This document shows positions 46,226 through 56,025 of a stretch of DNA of 64,000 nucleotides, piece after piece. The stretch comes from Candidatus Neomarinimicrobiota bacterium (lineage in GTDB: Bacteria; Fidelibacterota; Marinisomatia; Marinisomatales; TCS55), in NCBI GenBank assembly GCA_018651745.1, contig JABIDL010000030.1:4850-68849 (forward strand), read 5' to 3'. The translations under genes and the position numbers were made by a program. The notes under the pieces are model-generated. The model saw only the letters and a list, made by a program, of their open reading frames with translations, did not search any database and had not been told where the DNA came from. The stretch's first letter is position 1, and each line of letters starts with the position of its first letter.

Positions 46226-46429
46226 TTAATCTCGATTTCTCCGGTGTTTCTCGGCGTCCTCTTTTATCTTTTTCGCCATTTCTTCTGCTACTTTTTCTCC
46301 ACCACCTATTTTTAAGATTTTCTCATTTTCCCTAAGACGTTTTCGAGCAAGATAAAACCGAATAAAAAGTCCAAAAGCTATAATGCCGATTCCATAAAAT
46401 ATTGCAAAGTATGGTAAAAATTCACCCAT
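46226..46429 (-). CDS. Small single-span membrane protein with charged helical tail
   Basis: A 67-residue protein if started at the ATG at 46427-46429; a longer frame (to 46501) overlaps the upstream gene. One membrane segment (YFAIFYGIGIIAFGLFI, about 7-23), then a basic, helical tail (RFYLARKRLRENEKILK... EKHRRNRD). It resembles CcmD-type small membrane proteins only in layout. It lies 1 base before the metalloprotease and 5 bases after the preceding gene, so it is probably co-transcribed. Function unknown. Confidence 0.5.
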   Translation of the reverse strand: MGEFLPYFAIFYGIGIIAFGLFIRFYLARKRLRENEKILKIGGGEKVAEEMAKKIKEDAEKHRRNRD

Positions 46430-46434
46430 GGTTT

Positions 46435-47058
46435 TTAGTATCCATATTTTTCCCAAAGCCACGTTCCAACAATCATTCCGGCTCCCGTAGGTAATTCCCA
46501 ACCAAGATTTTCTCCGTGATCTTGGTCAATGATTCCGGCAACGAAAAGGGATGCGCCAATAAAATAAAGCCCTTTCCTAATTAATAGAACATTCTTTGAA
46601 ACGGGGTTCATATTTGAAGAAAGAAATTCGGCCTCATCTTCTTTTTTTGCTATCAATTCTTCAATCGGGAACCGTAATGATGCTAGAATTTCCGGAGGAT
46701 TTTCAGAAAAATAAAATTCGGATTGTTCAATATATCGAGCGGATTTAATTGCAATTTGTGCCGAGCTGTCTTCGGTTGAAGCCTGGATTTCCAAAATGGG
46801 GAATGTTGTTTTCTTAGTTGAAAGAGATGCGGAATCTACTTTTGCATGAAGGATGGAAATGTAAAACCAGCCTGTGGTGGGCGCGTACCACGATGTTAAA
46901 TTATTTTGAAGTACAGGACGAGTACAGGACAAGGAAACCATGTATCCATTCTGTTTCGTTTCAATGGAAATTCCGGTGATTTCTGTTATTTCCTCAGAGA
47001 AAACAATCTGGATAGAAAATAGGATCAGAATAATTGACTTGGGTATGTTATGCATCAT
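46435..47058 (-). CDS. Exported or membrane protein of unknown function
   Basis: A 207-residue protein with signal peptide MMHNIPKSIILILFSIQIVFS. The mature N-terminal half is beta-rich and could be an AMIN-like domain (ITGISIETKQNGYMVSLSCTRP). The C-terminal third contains a hydrophobic segment (YFIGASLFVAGIIDQD) and GAGMIVGTWLWEKYGY. First gene of the minus-strand set. No family recognised. Confidence 0.55.
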   Translation of the reverse strand: MMHNIPKSIILILFSIQIVFSEEITEITGISIETKQNGYMVSLSCTRPVLQNNLTSWYAPTTGWFYISILHAKVDSASLSTKKTTFPILEIQASTEDSSAQIAIKSARYIEQSEFYFSENPPEILASLRFPIEELIAKKEDEAEFLSSNMNPVSKNVLLIRKGLYFIGASLFVAGIIDQDHGENLGWELPTGAGMIVGTWLWEKYGY

Positions 47059-47153
47059 ATCTTTGCAGGAAAATTAACAAAACACTCTTCATTTAGCGAA
47101 GGATTTAGACGTTGAACCATCCCTGCTCTCAACCCTAATTTTTGACCTTACAC

Positions 47154-48719
47154 ATGAGCCACATATCCTTACATCGTTTTTTATGGATTTTAGTTCCATT
47201 AGGAATCATATCCCTGAAAGGTCAGCCTCAAGTCCAAGGTGCGTTTGGCGCGGTTACGATTGATGGAAAAATTTGGAATCAAATAGCACTGCGCCCGGTT
47301 ATTCCAATTGGGAAATGGGGAGTTGCACTTGATTTAGTATTTTATATTGACGAAGATGGAAATCTTCATAAAGATGAATGGGATTTTTCTTCCGGTGAAG
47401 CATCTAAAAATACGATTATCGATAAAATTTATTATATCAGGTATGGATTCCCAAATCAACCACTTTATTTTAAGGTTGGTGCGCTAGACCAAGTTGACAT
47501 GGGATACGGTATTTTAGTTAGCCAATATTCAAATTCTATTCAATATCCATCTGTTCGAAAAGTTGGATTGGATTTCGGATTTAGACGATCTTCATTATTT
47601 ATTGAAGGATTTTCTAATGATTTCAAAGAAAACCTTGGGTTGGTTGGATTCCGCGCAGGATCAACCAATATATTTTCGGTTCCGGTTGCAGCATCATTCG
47701 TAATAGACCGAAATCAATTTCTTGGTCTTAAAGATCGAGATGGTGATGGAAGACCGGATATTGTGGATGATTTCCCCGAAAATAATATGTACTGGCTTGA
47801 TTCGGACGATGATGGGATTGCCGATGCTGATCCTGCCGAATGGGATATTGACGGTGATGGCATTACGGATACACTTGATTCCGATATTCCCGGTTGGGAT
47901 CAGGATACTATTCTTGTATTAGATACTGATATTTGGAGGAAAAATGAACCTCTGAACGTGAGAGAATCTCAAGATGATATTAGCGCTATTGCAGTTGATG
48001 TTGCCTACCCAATTATTCGGGAAGAAAAATTATCTGTGACACTATATGCTCAGGCAGCTAAAATGATTGGTGAAACCGATCACCCGAACCAGTTGGGAGA
48101 AAAACTGCAATTAGGAACAGGATTGGTCCCGGTTGCCATCAGTGCAAAATTTGGCCCAGCACGTTTTAATCTTGAATATCGGATGATCCCACAAGGACAG
48201 TTTGAATTCGGTTATTGGAATCGATCTTATGAAATTGAACGTGTTAGTTTCTCATCAACTTCGTCTGGGAATGTCACGATTCGTACCAAAGAATCCCAAT
48301 TGGGTCGTTATGGAAAACAAAAGGGGTTTTATGCGCAATTAGGTGTCAGCCTCGGATCTTATTTGGCTTTTAGTTCGTCCTATCAGAATTTGAATGGCGA
48401 TATTTGGGATGATGTTACTCAAGAATACGAAACACAAGAAAACAGCAGTTTTTTATCGATTTTGTCGTTAAGTAAATCCATTAGCAGAATCAAAAAGGCG
48501 CAAGGATTTTACCAACAAAGAAATGTTCCTAACCCTTTTAAATTTGAATACTCAGAAAGCACCATCATGGGATACGAAGTCGGAATAGAACTCGGATCTG
48601 GAATGGTGCTGATGTACAAATTCCAACGATCTTTTCGAGATTTAAACGGCGATGGTTCTGTTGATGGTCCAAATGAAACCGTGAACAATTCCACAGTTGA
48701 AACGTCTTTCATGTTCTAA
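47154..48719 (+). CDS. Predicted outer-membrane protein with type-3 thrombospondin-like repeat
   Basis: A 521-residue protein from the ATG at 47154 (a TTG at 47142 is in frame); signal MSHISLHRFLWILVPLGIISLKG. Most of it alternates as beta-strands (YFKVGALDQVDMGYGILV, LGVSLGSYLAFSSSYQNL), barrel-like. Residues about 193-260 hold acidic calcium-binding-like loops (DRDGDGRPDIVDDFP, DSDDDGIADADPAEWDIDGDGITD) typical of TSP type-3 repeats, probably exposed at the surface. Its stop overlaps the alaS start by one base. Confidence 0.65.
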   Translation: MSHISLHRFLWILVPLGIISLKGQPQVQGAFGAVTIDGKIWNQIALRPVIPIGKWGVALDLVFYIDEDGNLHKDEWDFSSGEASKNTIIDKIYYIRYGFPNQPLYFKVGALDQVDMGYGILVSQYSNSIQYPSVRKVGLDFGFRRSSLFIEGFSNDFKENLGLVGFRAGSTNIFSVPVAASFVIDRNQFLGLKDRDGDGRPDIVDDFPENNMYWLDSDDDGIADADPAEWDIDGDGITDTLDSDIPGWDQDTILVLDTDIWRKNEPLNVRESQDDISAIAVDVAYPIIREEKLSVTLYAQAAKMIGETDHPNQLGEKLQLGTGLVPVAISAKFGPARFNLEYRMIPQGQFEFGYWNRSYEIERVSFSSTSSGNVTIRTKESQLGRYGKQKGFYAQLGVSLGSYLAFSSSYQNLNGDIWDDVTQEYETQENSSFLSILSLSKSISRIKKAQGFYQQRNVPNPFKFEYSESTIMGYEVGIELGSGMVLMYKFQRSFRDLNGDGSVDGPNETVNNSTVETSFMF

Positions 48720-51310
48720 TGAAAAGTAAACAAATCAGATCTTCATTTATTGACTTTTTTGAAAAAAAGGATCACCATTTTGTTCGCAGTTCACCTGTGG
48801 TGCCAATTCAGGATAAAACACTTCTGTTTACCAATGCAGGAATGAATCAGTTTAAACCCATATTTTTGGGTGATGAATCTCCGGAACATCCACGAGCAGT
48901 CAACTCTCAAAAATGCATTCGAGTAAGCGGAAAACACAATGATCTTGAAGTAGTAGGATTGGATGGATTTCATCATACCTTTTTCGAAATGCTAGGAAAT
49001 TGGTCCTTTGGGGATTATTACAAAGCAGAAGCTATTGAATGGGCTTGGGAATTGTTAACAAACGTTTGGGGATTGGATAAAAACCGGTTGTGGGCAACGG
49101 TGTATAATGATGATGAGGAATCATTCAACCTTTGGCCTGATGTCACGGATATTTCAAAGGACAGGGTGTTAAAGTTTGGTGATAAAGAGAACTATTGGGA
49201 AATGGGTGAAACCGGTCCCTGTGGACCGTGCTCAGAAATTCATTATTATGTCGGTGATGATCTAAATAACCAATCAGCAAAAGGTGTAAACCGATCTGAT
49301 GATTACTGGGAATTATGGAATTTGGTGTTCATTCAATCCAACCGCGATGTACATGGTAAACTGAACGATCTTGCGCAAATTCATATTGATACCGGCGCAG
49401 GGCTTGAGCGAATTGTGTCTGTTATTCAAGGGAAAACGAATAATTATGAAACGGATTTATTTTCGCCAATCATTCAATCCATTGAAAAACTGACTAGCTT
49501 GAAGAGCGAAGATAACCCATCTCCGTTTCATGTGATTTCAGATCATATCCGTATGCTGTGTTTTTCAATTGCAGATGGTGCATTGCCATCTAATGATGGC
49601 CGCGGCTATGTCCTCCGTCGTATTCTAAGACGTGCATCACGATTCGGAAGAATGTTGGATCAGCGAGAACCTTTTATGTTTGAACTTGTTGATTCCGTTG
49701 GAAAAATTATGGGTGATATCTATCCGGAAGTGGCGGAAAAATCCGCGCATATTAAAAAAGTAATCCAAGCAGAAGAGTTGATGTTTAACAATACGCTGGA
49801 TCGCGGTCTGGTTCATTTTGACAAATGCCTCCAAGCAACAACAGGAAAAACCATTTCGGGAAATGACGCTTTTAAACTGTATGATACCTATGGATTTCCA
49901 CTAGATTTGACAGTTTTAATGGCACGTGAAAAAGGATATTCCATTGATGAGAAAGGATTTGAAACTGAAATGGGAATTCAAAAGAAAAGGGCAAAATCTT
50001 CGGGGAAATTTAAAGCGGACAGTAGCTCATTGGATTGGGTGGATTTGTCGGATGGGGCTGATTCACAATTCGTCGGTTACGAAACGCTCGAATTTGATTC
50101 TAAGGTCAGACGTTTTTCTGAGGCGAACCAAAACCTTCATCTCTTGTTGGATAAAACACCGTTTTACGCAGAATCAGGTGGGCAAATTGGAGATACGGGC
50201 ACCATTAATGGGGAAGGAATTTCACTGATTGTTGAAGATACGCTGAAAGATGGGAATTCGCATATTCATGTGTGCTCAGGGAAATGGAACATTTCCGCAT
50301 TAAAGTCAGTTTTGTCCTGCAGTGTGGATAAACCTCGCAGGCAAAATATCCGCAAGAACCACACAGCCACTCATTTATTAAATGCTACCCTGAAAGTTGT
50401 TCTCGGAGACCATTGCCAACAGGCCGGTTCGCTTGTTCACTCGGATTATTTAAGATTTGATTATACTCATTCCGAAAAAATGACGCTCGAACAAATTCAA
50501 AATGTTGAAACCATTGTCAATTCAGAAATCCAAAATAATACTGATTGCAACCTTTCGATTAAGGATTTTAAGCAAGCTCAAAAAGATGGGGCTGTTGCAA
50601 TGTTTGGGGAAAAATATGGTAAAAAAGTTCGGGTGCTAACCATTGGCGATTTTTCGATGGAACTTTGTGGCGGAACGCATTGCGATACAATTGGAGAAAT
50701 CGGATTATTTAAAATCACCGAAGAATCATCCTTGGCTTCCGGCGTAAGGCGAATTGTTGCATTGACCGGCCCCGGTGCTGTTGCGTGGGCACAAAAACAG
50801 GCTGGAATTTTGGGGGTCTTGCAAGCGGAATTAAAATGTTCAGCGGATGATTTACCAGAAAGAATTTCGCAATTAAAGACCCAACGAAAAGATCTTGAGA
50901 AAAAATTAAAACAAAAGAAAAGTTCTTCTGATTTTAATGCGAAAAGTCTAGTAGAAAAGGGAACAGAACAGGATGGATTCACCATCGTTGTTTCCCATGT
51001 GGATGCAGTTGGAATGAATGAATTAAAATCCTACGGCGATTCCCTCATTTTAGCATTAAAATCCGGTGTAGGCGTCCTTGGATCTTCTGATGGCGAAAAG
51101 CCCGGAATTGTTGTGGTAGTCACGGAAGATTTGATTGAAAAAGGATTAACAGCTAATGATTTAGCAAAAACTATTGGCACTGTGATGGATGGCGGCGGCG
51201 GCGGAAGTGCCCGCTTGGCAACTGCAGGAGGAAAAGATAAAAAGTTGTTACAAAAAGCAATGAAAAAAAGTAAATCAATTATTTATAAAGCACTTAAGGA
51301 AAAAACCTAA
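48719..51310 (+). CDS. alaS: Alanine-tRNA ligase
   Basis: An 863-residue protein, close to the usual 870-880. Catalytic core motif 1 is LFTNAGMNQFKPIFLG and SFGDYYK, then the tRNA-recognition domain. The editing domain carries HTATHLLNA and CGGTHCDTIGEIGLF (zinc-binding His/Cys), and the C-terminal C-Ala region ends with DGGGGGSARLATAGG. Attaches alanine to tRNA-Ala and deacylates Ser/Gly-tRNA-Ala. The start codon overlaps the preceding stop. Confidence 0.98.
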   Translation: MKSKQIRSSFIDFFEKKDHHFVRSSPVVPIQDKTLLFTNAGMNQFKPIFLGDESPEHPRAVNSQKCIRVSGKHNDLEVVGLDGFHHTFFEMLGNWSFGDYYKAEAIEWAWELLTNVWGLDKNRLWATVYNDDEESFNLWPDVTDISKDRVLKFGDKENYWEMGETGPCGPCSEIHYYVGDDLNNQSAKGVNRSDDYWELWNLVFIQSNRDVHGKLNDLAQIHIDTGAGLERIVSVIQGKTNNYETDLFSPIIQSIEKLTSLKSEDNPSPFHVISDHIRMLCFSIADGALPSNDGRGYVLRRILRRASRFGRMLDQREPFMFELVDSVGKIMGDIYPEVAEKSAHIKKVIQAEELMFNNTLDRGLVHFDKCLQATTGKTISGNDAFKLYDTYGFPLDLTVLMAREKGYSIDEKGFETEMGIQKKRAKSSGKFKADSSSLDWVDLSDGADSQFVGYETLEFDSKVRRFSEANQNLHLLLDKTPFYAESGGQIGDTGTINGEGISLIVEDTLKDGNSHIHVCSGKWNISALKSVLSCSVDKPRRQNIRKNHTATHLLNATLKVVLGDHCQQAGSLVHSDYLRFDYTHSEKMTLEQIQNVETIVNSEIQNNTDCNLSIKDFKQAQKDGAVAMFGEKYGKKVRVLTIGDFSMELCGGTHCDTIGEIGLFKITEESSLASGVRRIVALTGPGAVAWAQKQAGILGVLQAELKCSADDLPERISQLKTQRKDLEKKLKQKKSSSDFNAKSLVEKGTEQDGFTIVVSHVDAVGMNELKSYGDSLILALKSGVGVLGSSDGEKPGIVVVVTEDLIEKGLTANDLAKTIGTVMDGGGGGSARLATAGGKDKKLLQKAMKKSKSIIYKALKEKT

Positions 51311-51312
51311 TT

Positions 51313-51735
51313 ATGAAATCATCGCAGCGGAACCAAAACCATATTATTTTCGTCGAAAAGGGCGAAAATGTAATGGAAACATTAACTGAGTATTGCGTAA
51401 CCCATGGAATCCGGAATGGGAAAGTTTCTGGAATTGGTGCCGTCGAAAAAATTAATATGGGTGCCTTTGATATAACCAGTAAACAATATGTGCAATCAAC
51501 TATTCTTGATGTAAGAGAACTTGTTTCTTTTCAGGGAAATGTTACGTTGAAAGATGGACAACCGTTCATTCATGCGCATGCAATTGTTGGTACCCACGAT
51601 TTGGATATTAAAGGAGGGCATATGTTTGAATGTACTGTAGCAGTGGTCGGCGAATTTATTATCACGGAAATAGACACCAACATTTCTCGAAAGATTGATG
51701 AAACAATTGGTCTTGCCACCATGTGCCCCCAATGA
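51313..51735 (+). CDS. PPC/DUF296-domain protein
   Basis: A 140-residue protein 2 bases after alaS. The PCC (plants and prokaryotes conserved) domain covers nearly all of it. The histidines in FIHAHAIVGTHDLDIKGGHMFE are the usual metal-site residues. Bacterial members form trimers; a DNA-binding role is known for plant AT-hook members but not shown for single-domain bacterial proteins. Probable operon with alaS and ridA (ATGA overlap). Confidence 0.8.
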   Translation: MKSSQRNQNHIIFVEKGENVMETLTEYCVTHGIRNGKVSGIGAVEKINMGAFDITSKQYVQSTILDVRELVSFQGNVTLKDGQPFIHAHAIVGTHDLDIKGGHMFECTVAVVGEFIITEIDTNISRKIDETIGLATMCPQ

Positions 51736-52118
51736 GCGAACCAACCGTAATTACTACCTCAAATGCACCGGCGGCAATTGGACCATATAGTCAGGCAAAA
51801 GTTGTCAATGGGTTTATATTTACTGCCGGGCAAATTCCATTGGTGCCGGATACCGGAAAACTAGTGGATGGTGGTTTTACCCAACAGGTTACCCAGGTAT
51901 TAACCAATCTGGATGCGATTTTAAACGTAGCCGGATCTAATTTGGGTAAAGCGGTAAAATTAACGGTATTTTTAAAGGATTTTTCCAACTATGCAGAACT
52001 AAATGACGTATTTGCAGATTTTTTCTCTGAGTCGGAACCACCCGCAAGATCGGCATTGCAAGTCACCAAATTGCCTATGGATGCAGAAGTAGAAATTGAG
52101 TGTATTGCTGTTCTTTAA
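51732..52118 (+). CDS. ridA: RidA/YjgF-family enamine/imine deaminase
   Basis: A 128-residue protein. Start at the ATG at 51732, overlapping the DUF296 stop (ATGA); a GTG at 51723 is possible. Shows APAAIGPYSQAKVVNGFIFTAGQIPLVP and the conserved Arg in PPARSALQVTKLP. Hydrolyses reactive 2-aminoacrylate and related imines in the cytoplasm. Confidence 0.94.
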   Translation: MSEPTVITTSNAPAAIGPYSQAKVVNGFIFTAGQIPLVPDTGKLVDGGFTQQVTQVLTNLDAILNVAGSNLGKAVKLTVFLKDFSNYAELNDVFADFFSESEPPARSALQVTKLPMDAEVEIECIAVL

Positions 52119-52132
52119 ACTTTGGTGATTGA

Positions 52133-52528
52133 TTGGTCCGCTTATCATTTTTAATCGTATTTGCAACCTTGAGTTTTGCCCAGCAGCCGGACAGCCTTAT
52201 CTATCCTTCTCCCAAAAAAGCAGGGATGTATGCTTTACTTTTTCCGGGTGCAGGTCAATTATATAATGGGCGATATTTGAAGGCAGCTTTCATACTGTCT
52301 TTGGAAGGGATATCAATCTGGAGATATTCTGAAAATGCCAACTCTTATGCTAATTTTGATGAATCAATTCATACACTTGGGAAACATCGTTATCTAGAGA
52401 AACGGAACAAATATATTTGGTGGGCAGCATTTTTGTATCTTTATGGTTTTTTAGATGCCGTAGTTGACGCACATTTATACCCCTTCGATCAGGTGATGGA
52501 AGAGGATTTGGAAGTAAACAACCAATAA
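52133..52528 (+). CDS. DUF5683-like small exported/membrane protein
   Basis: A 131-residue protein from a TTG start, the only one that gives a signal sequence (MVRLSFLIVFATLSFAQ). The region KKAGMYALLFPGAGQLYNGRYLKAAF matches the DUF5683-type membrane domain found in Bacteroidetes and relatives, followed by a second hydrophobic segment (YIWWAAFLYLYGFLDAVVDA). Role unknown. Confidence 0.7.
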   Translation: MVRLSFLIVFATLSFAQQPDSLIYPSPKKAGMYALLFPGAGQLYNGRYLKAAFILSLEGISIWRYSENANSYANFDESIHTLGKHRYLEKRNKYIWWAAFLYLYGFLDAVVDAHLYPFDQVMEEDLEVNNQ

Positions 52529-52553
52529 AGTAAAAACACATTTAGGGAGTTAC

Positions 52554-53999
52554 ATGGAAAAAAGAGAGCATTGGGGATCTAAATTTGGATTTATTCTAGC
52601 CGCCGCAGGCTCAGCGATTGGTTTAGGAAATATTTGGAAATTTCCATACATCGCCGGTGAAAATGGTGGAGCTGCTTTTGTTTTTATTTATCTTATTTGT
52701 ATTGCATTAATTGGATTACCAGTGCTCATGGCAGAAGTGCTAATGGGACGAACAACGCAGCGAAATCCTGTAGGTGCTTTTAAAAAACTATCGGGTAAAC
52801 CATTTTGGGTTGCGGTTGGAAGCTTGGGCGTTATCGCCGGATTTGTGATTCTTTCATTTTATACGGTTATCGCCGGTTGGTCTATTGGTTACATTGTTGA
52901 AGCATTAAAAGGATCTTTTTCACAATTCTCGGATCCCGCCGTTTCGTCCGCATATTTTGAAGCGCGAGTCGGTGACGTCAATTGGATTGTCGGTTATCAT
53001 ACTTTATTTTCAATTTTAACAATGTGGGTGGTTTATGCCGGAATCAATAAGGGCATTGAACAGGGAAGCAAAATCATGATGCCCATTCTCTTTTTTCTAT
53101 TAATTATTTTAGTAATTCGAGGTATAACGCTTCCCGGTGCAGAAAAAGGTTTGAATTTTTTATGGTCACCTGATTGGTCCAAAATTACTGGTCAGTCCGT
53201 GTTAATTGCACTAGGGCATGCATTCTTCACCATTAGTCTGGGGATGGGTGCGATGATGACGTATGGGTCATATTTATCAGAGAAAGATCATATTCCGAGT
53301 GCAGCGCTTCAAATTGTTTTCTTAGATACATTAATCGCTTTATTAGCAGGTATTGCTATTTTTTCATCCGTTTTCGCGATGGGACAAGATCCAGCGGCGG
53401 GACCGGGACTCATATTTCATACGTTACCGGTTGTCTTTGCAAAAATGCCCGGAGGTGCAATCTGGGCTGTTTTATTTTTCTTACTACTAACGCTTGCCGC
53501 GCTGACTTCTGCCATATCTTTGTTAGAAGTTGTCGTAGCTTATTTTGTGGATGAACGGCGATGGAAACGCCATAATGCTGTGTTGGTATTTGGGTGTATT
53601 GTATTGCTGATTGGAATTCCAAGTGCCCTATCTTTTAATGTCATGAAAGAGGTTCACTTTTTTGGAAAAACATGGTTTGACAATGCAGATTATTTAGCTT
53701 CTAATATCTTGCTTCCGGGAGGCGGACTTTTTATTGCCATTTTTGTAGGGTGGATTTGGGAATTCGATAAAGTTTTGATCGAGCTGAAAAAAGGATCTGA
53801 ATCATTATTTGACACCTATCCAATTATCATAAAAGGATGGAGGATATTTTTACGGTATCTATCGCCGGTAATGATCCTCATTGTTTTTCTGCATTCTGTA
53901 AACTTGTTAGAAAGCGCCTGGCAGCAGGTTCAATCGTCATGGGTTATAATCCTGATGTTGGTTTCAGTTTTGATAAAGGTATTTCAAAATAAGAAATGA
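52554..53999 (+). CDS. Neurotransmitter:sodium symporter (NSS) family transporter
   Basis: A 481-residue membrane protein with about 12 hydrophobic segments. The first has the sodium- and substrate-site phrase SAIGLGNIWKFPYIAGENGG of LeuT-like transporters. Probably imports an amino acid with Na+, coupling use of a sodium gradient to uptake; substrate not predictable. Start ATG at 52554 with GGAG upstream. Its end overlaps the next gene (ATGA). Confidence 0.95.
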   Translation: MEKREHWGSKFGFILAAAGSAIGLGNIWKFPYIAGENGGAAFVFIYLICIALIGLPVLMAEVLMGRTTQRNPVGAFKKLSGKPFWVAVGSLGVIAGFVILSFYTVIAGWSIGYIVEALKGSFSQFSDPAVSSAYFEARVGDVNWIVGYHTLFSILTMWVVYAGINKGIEQGSKIMMPILFFLLIILVIRGITLPGAEKGLNFLWSPDWSKITGQSVLIALGHAFFTISLGMGAMMTYGSYLSEKDHIPSAALQIVFLDTLIALLAGIAIFSSVFAMGQDPAAGPGLIFHTLPVVFAKMPGGAIWAVLFFLLLTLAALTSAISLLEVVVAYFVDERRWKRHNAVLVFGCIVLLIGIPSALSFNVMKEVHFFGKTWFDNADYLASNILLPGGGLFIAIFVGWIWEFDKVLIELKKGSESLFDTYPIIIKGWRIFLRYLSPVMILIVFLHSVNLLESAWQQVQSSWVIILMLVSVLIKVFQNKK

Positions 54000-54799
54000 T
54001 TCTCGAAAGATTATTCCCTAAAAACACTTCCCGTTATGCACAAGCACGGGACGCTATGGCCTTTTTGAAGCCGATACTACAGTGGAATCCTGAACGGTGG
54101 ATTTCCGGATGGCTAATGGTTCTGAGCGGTGCGAATGTTGTGTTTGCCGCTGATGATAGATATTTCTACTGGGACATGTCCACTTTTTCAATTCCACTTT
54201 TAATATTTTTAATTGGAGGTGGAATAGGGACGGCAATGCTTTCAAAGTTTCCGAAATTTCCCCAATCCATTGTATCGGCAAGGGGGATATTGTTTTATGC
54301 CCTTACCGGTTCAATTCTGTTTATTTCGGGATTTGCTACATTTGAATTCAATATCAAGTACCTATTTTCTGGAGGGGCTTATTTGGCATACTTTTTGGCA
54401 GCGTGGTTAGTGTATTCCATTGAAATCAAACTCGAATCGGATAAAAAAACAGTTCCGCCAAAAATAGATCAGGTTGGGATATTGATTTCGGTTCTAATAC
54501 TTTTGTCTTTTTCATGCTTTGCCGGGTTTAGTCAAAATGATCCTATGATTAGCACCGTTTCGGCGATTTTCATTCCATTCATTTTGGTTGCACTGATTTT
54601 TCCGGCTCACGTAAGGCACATTCAACGTGCACGGATGTATGGTGTATTTGTACCGGCTATGTTTCTTTCAATTCGGTTTCCATGGTTTTTAATTCCGTTG
54701 GCAGTTGTTTTTTACGGATTGAGAAAAATAACCTATTTCCAGACCGATGAAGTGTATCCTTCATTTCGGGTAGATTTTGACGAATTAGAATCGGACTAA
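53996..54799 (+). CDS. Polytopic membrane protein of unknown function
   Basis: A 267-residue protein coupled to the NSS gene by ATGA. About seven or eight hydrophobic segments (for example WISGWLMVLSGANVVFAA, VGILISVLILLSFSCFAGF). The layout is UbiA-like, but no paired DxxxD prenyltransferase motif is visible, so UbiA is not supported. Next to a geranylgeranyl-reductase-like gene (3-base gap), suggesting a lipid role, unproven. Confidence 0.5.
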   Translation: MILERLFPKNTSRYAQARDAMAFLKPILQWNPERWISGWLMVLSGANVVFAADDRYFYWDMSTFSIPLLIFLIGGGIGTAMLSKFPKFPQSIVSARGILFYALTGSILFISGFATFEFNIKYLFSGGAYLAYFLAAWLVYSIEIKLESDKKTVPPKIDQVGILISVLILLSFSCFAGFSQNDPMISTVSAIFIPFILVALIFPAHVRHIQRARMYGVFVPAMFLSIRFPWFLIPLAVVFYGLRKITYFQTDEVYPSFRVDFDELESD

Positions 54800-54802
54800 T
54801 TC

Positions 54803-56017
54803 ATGTTTGATGTCATTATTGTTGGAAGTGGTCCTGCAGGCGCCACAGCAGCTTTGTATTGTCACAAAGCCGGATTAAAAACCATTGTTCTAGATAAAGC
54901 CACTTTCCCACGAGATAAAGTTTGTGGCGATGCGTTATCAGGAAAAGCTATCCGAATTCTAAGAGAACTTGACTTATTAGAATCTCTGCAAAACCTAGAA
55001 GGCGCACCGATCCGACGGATCACGTTTGGGAGTCCAAATCACAAACAGTTTGATCTCGAATTAAAGGACTCTCCGAACACAAATCACATTAGGCAAGGAT
55101 TTGTAATTCCTCGAAAAATATTCGATCACTTTTTGTTTCAGGAAGCACAAAATGTAACAGAAATACGGGAAAATTTTTCAGTAAAGGATGTTCTGGTTGA
55201 AAATGGAAATGTTACTGGAATAATTGGGTGTCAAAACGACGGTTCGGATGAAGAGATTCGGGCAAATATAGTTTTTGGCGCTGACGGATTTAACTCGATT
55301 CTTTCGAGGAAATTAGGATTGTATAATATGGATATGGAACATACATCTGTAGCAATTCGGTGTTATTACGAAGGAGTGAAAAACCTGACAGACCAAATCG
55401 AATTACATTATGTTGACGAGGTGAATCCGGGTTATTTTTGGATTTTTCCTGCCGGCGGAAATAAAGCGAATATCGGGCTTGGATTATCAAAAGATGATGT
55501 GAAGAAGAAAAAAAAGAATTTGGCGAATCTTTTGGATGATGTAACGGCTTCTCCGTATTTCAAAGAACGGTTCGCCGATGCAAAGCCATTGGAAAAACCG
55601 GTCGGGTGGAATCTACCGCTGGGTAGCATTCGCAGGCCAAATCATGGGGATGGATTTATGCTCCTTGGCGATGCGGCCGGATTGGTCGATCCCTTTACGG
55701 GAGAGGGAATCGGCAATGCGCTTGTAAGTGCAAAATTTGCGGCAGAAACGGCACAAAAGGCCAAAGCCAGTAACAATTTCAGTTCAGCGGTTTTACAAGA
55801 ATATGATACCCAACTTTGGGATGAAATAGGTTCTGAGTTAAGGGTGAGTTATAAACTTCAAAAACTTGCAAAATCGCGCTTTCTGTTAAACTTTGTTATG
55901 AATCGTGCCACGCGAAATGTAAAAGTTCGGAATATCATTTCCGGTATGCTTGCGAATGAGATTCCACGTAAGGATCTTGCTAACCCTCTTTTTTATCTTA
56001 AAATACTTTTTGCATAA
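54803..56017 (+). CDS. Geranylgeranyl-reductase-family FAD oxidoreductase
   Basis: A 404-residue flavoprotein. N-terminal Rossmann motif DVIIVGSGPAGATAAL, then FPRDKVCGDALSGKAIR, the cysteine-containing motif of this family. The C-terminal GD motif is LLGDAAGLVDPFTGEGIGNAL. Members reduce double bonds in isoprenoid chains or act on related hydrophobic substrates; the exact substrate is unknown. Operon with the preceding membrane protein. Confidence 0.85.
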   Translation: MFDVIIVGSGPAGATAALYCHKAGLKTIVLDKATFPRDKVCGDALSGKAIRILRELDLLESLQNLEGAPIRRITFGSPNHKQFDLELKDSPNTNHIRQGFVIPRKIFDHFLFQEAQNVTEIRENFSVKDVLVENGNVTGIIGCQNDGSDEEIRANIVFGADGFNSILSRKLGLYNMDMEHTSVAIRCYYEGVKNLTDQIELHYVDEVNPGYFWIFPAGGNKANIGLGLSKDDVKKKKKNLANLLDDVTASPYFKERFADAKPLEKPVGWNLPLGSIRRPNHGDGFMLLGDAAGLVDPFTGEGIGNALVSAKFAAETAQKAKASNNFSSAVLQEYDTQLWDEIGSELRVSYKLQKLAKSRFLLNFVMNRATRNVKVRNIISGMLANEIPRKDLANPLFYLKILFA

Positions 56018-56025
56018 GGAATTCT

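Noticed and set aside
53996-54799. UbiA prenyltransferase
   Set aside because: Layout is similar but the NDxxDxxxD and DxxxD metal motifs are absent.
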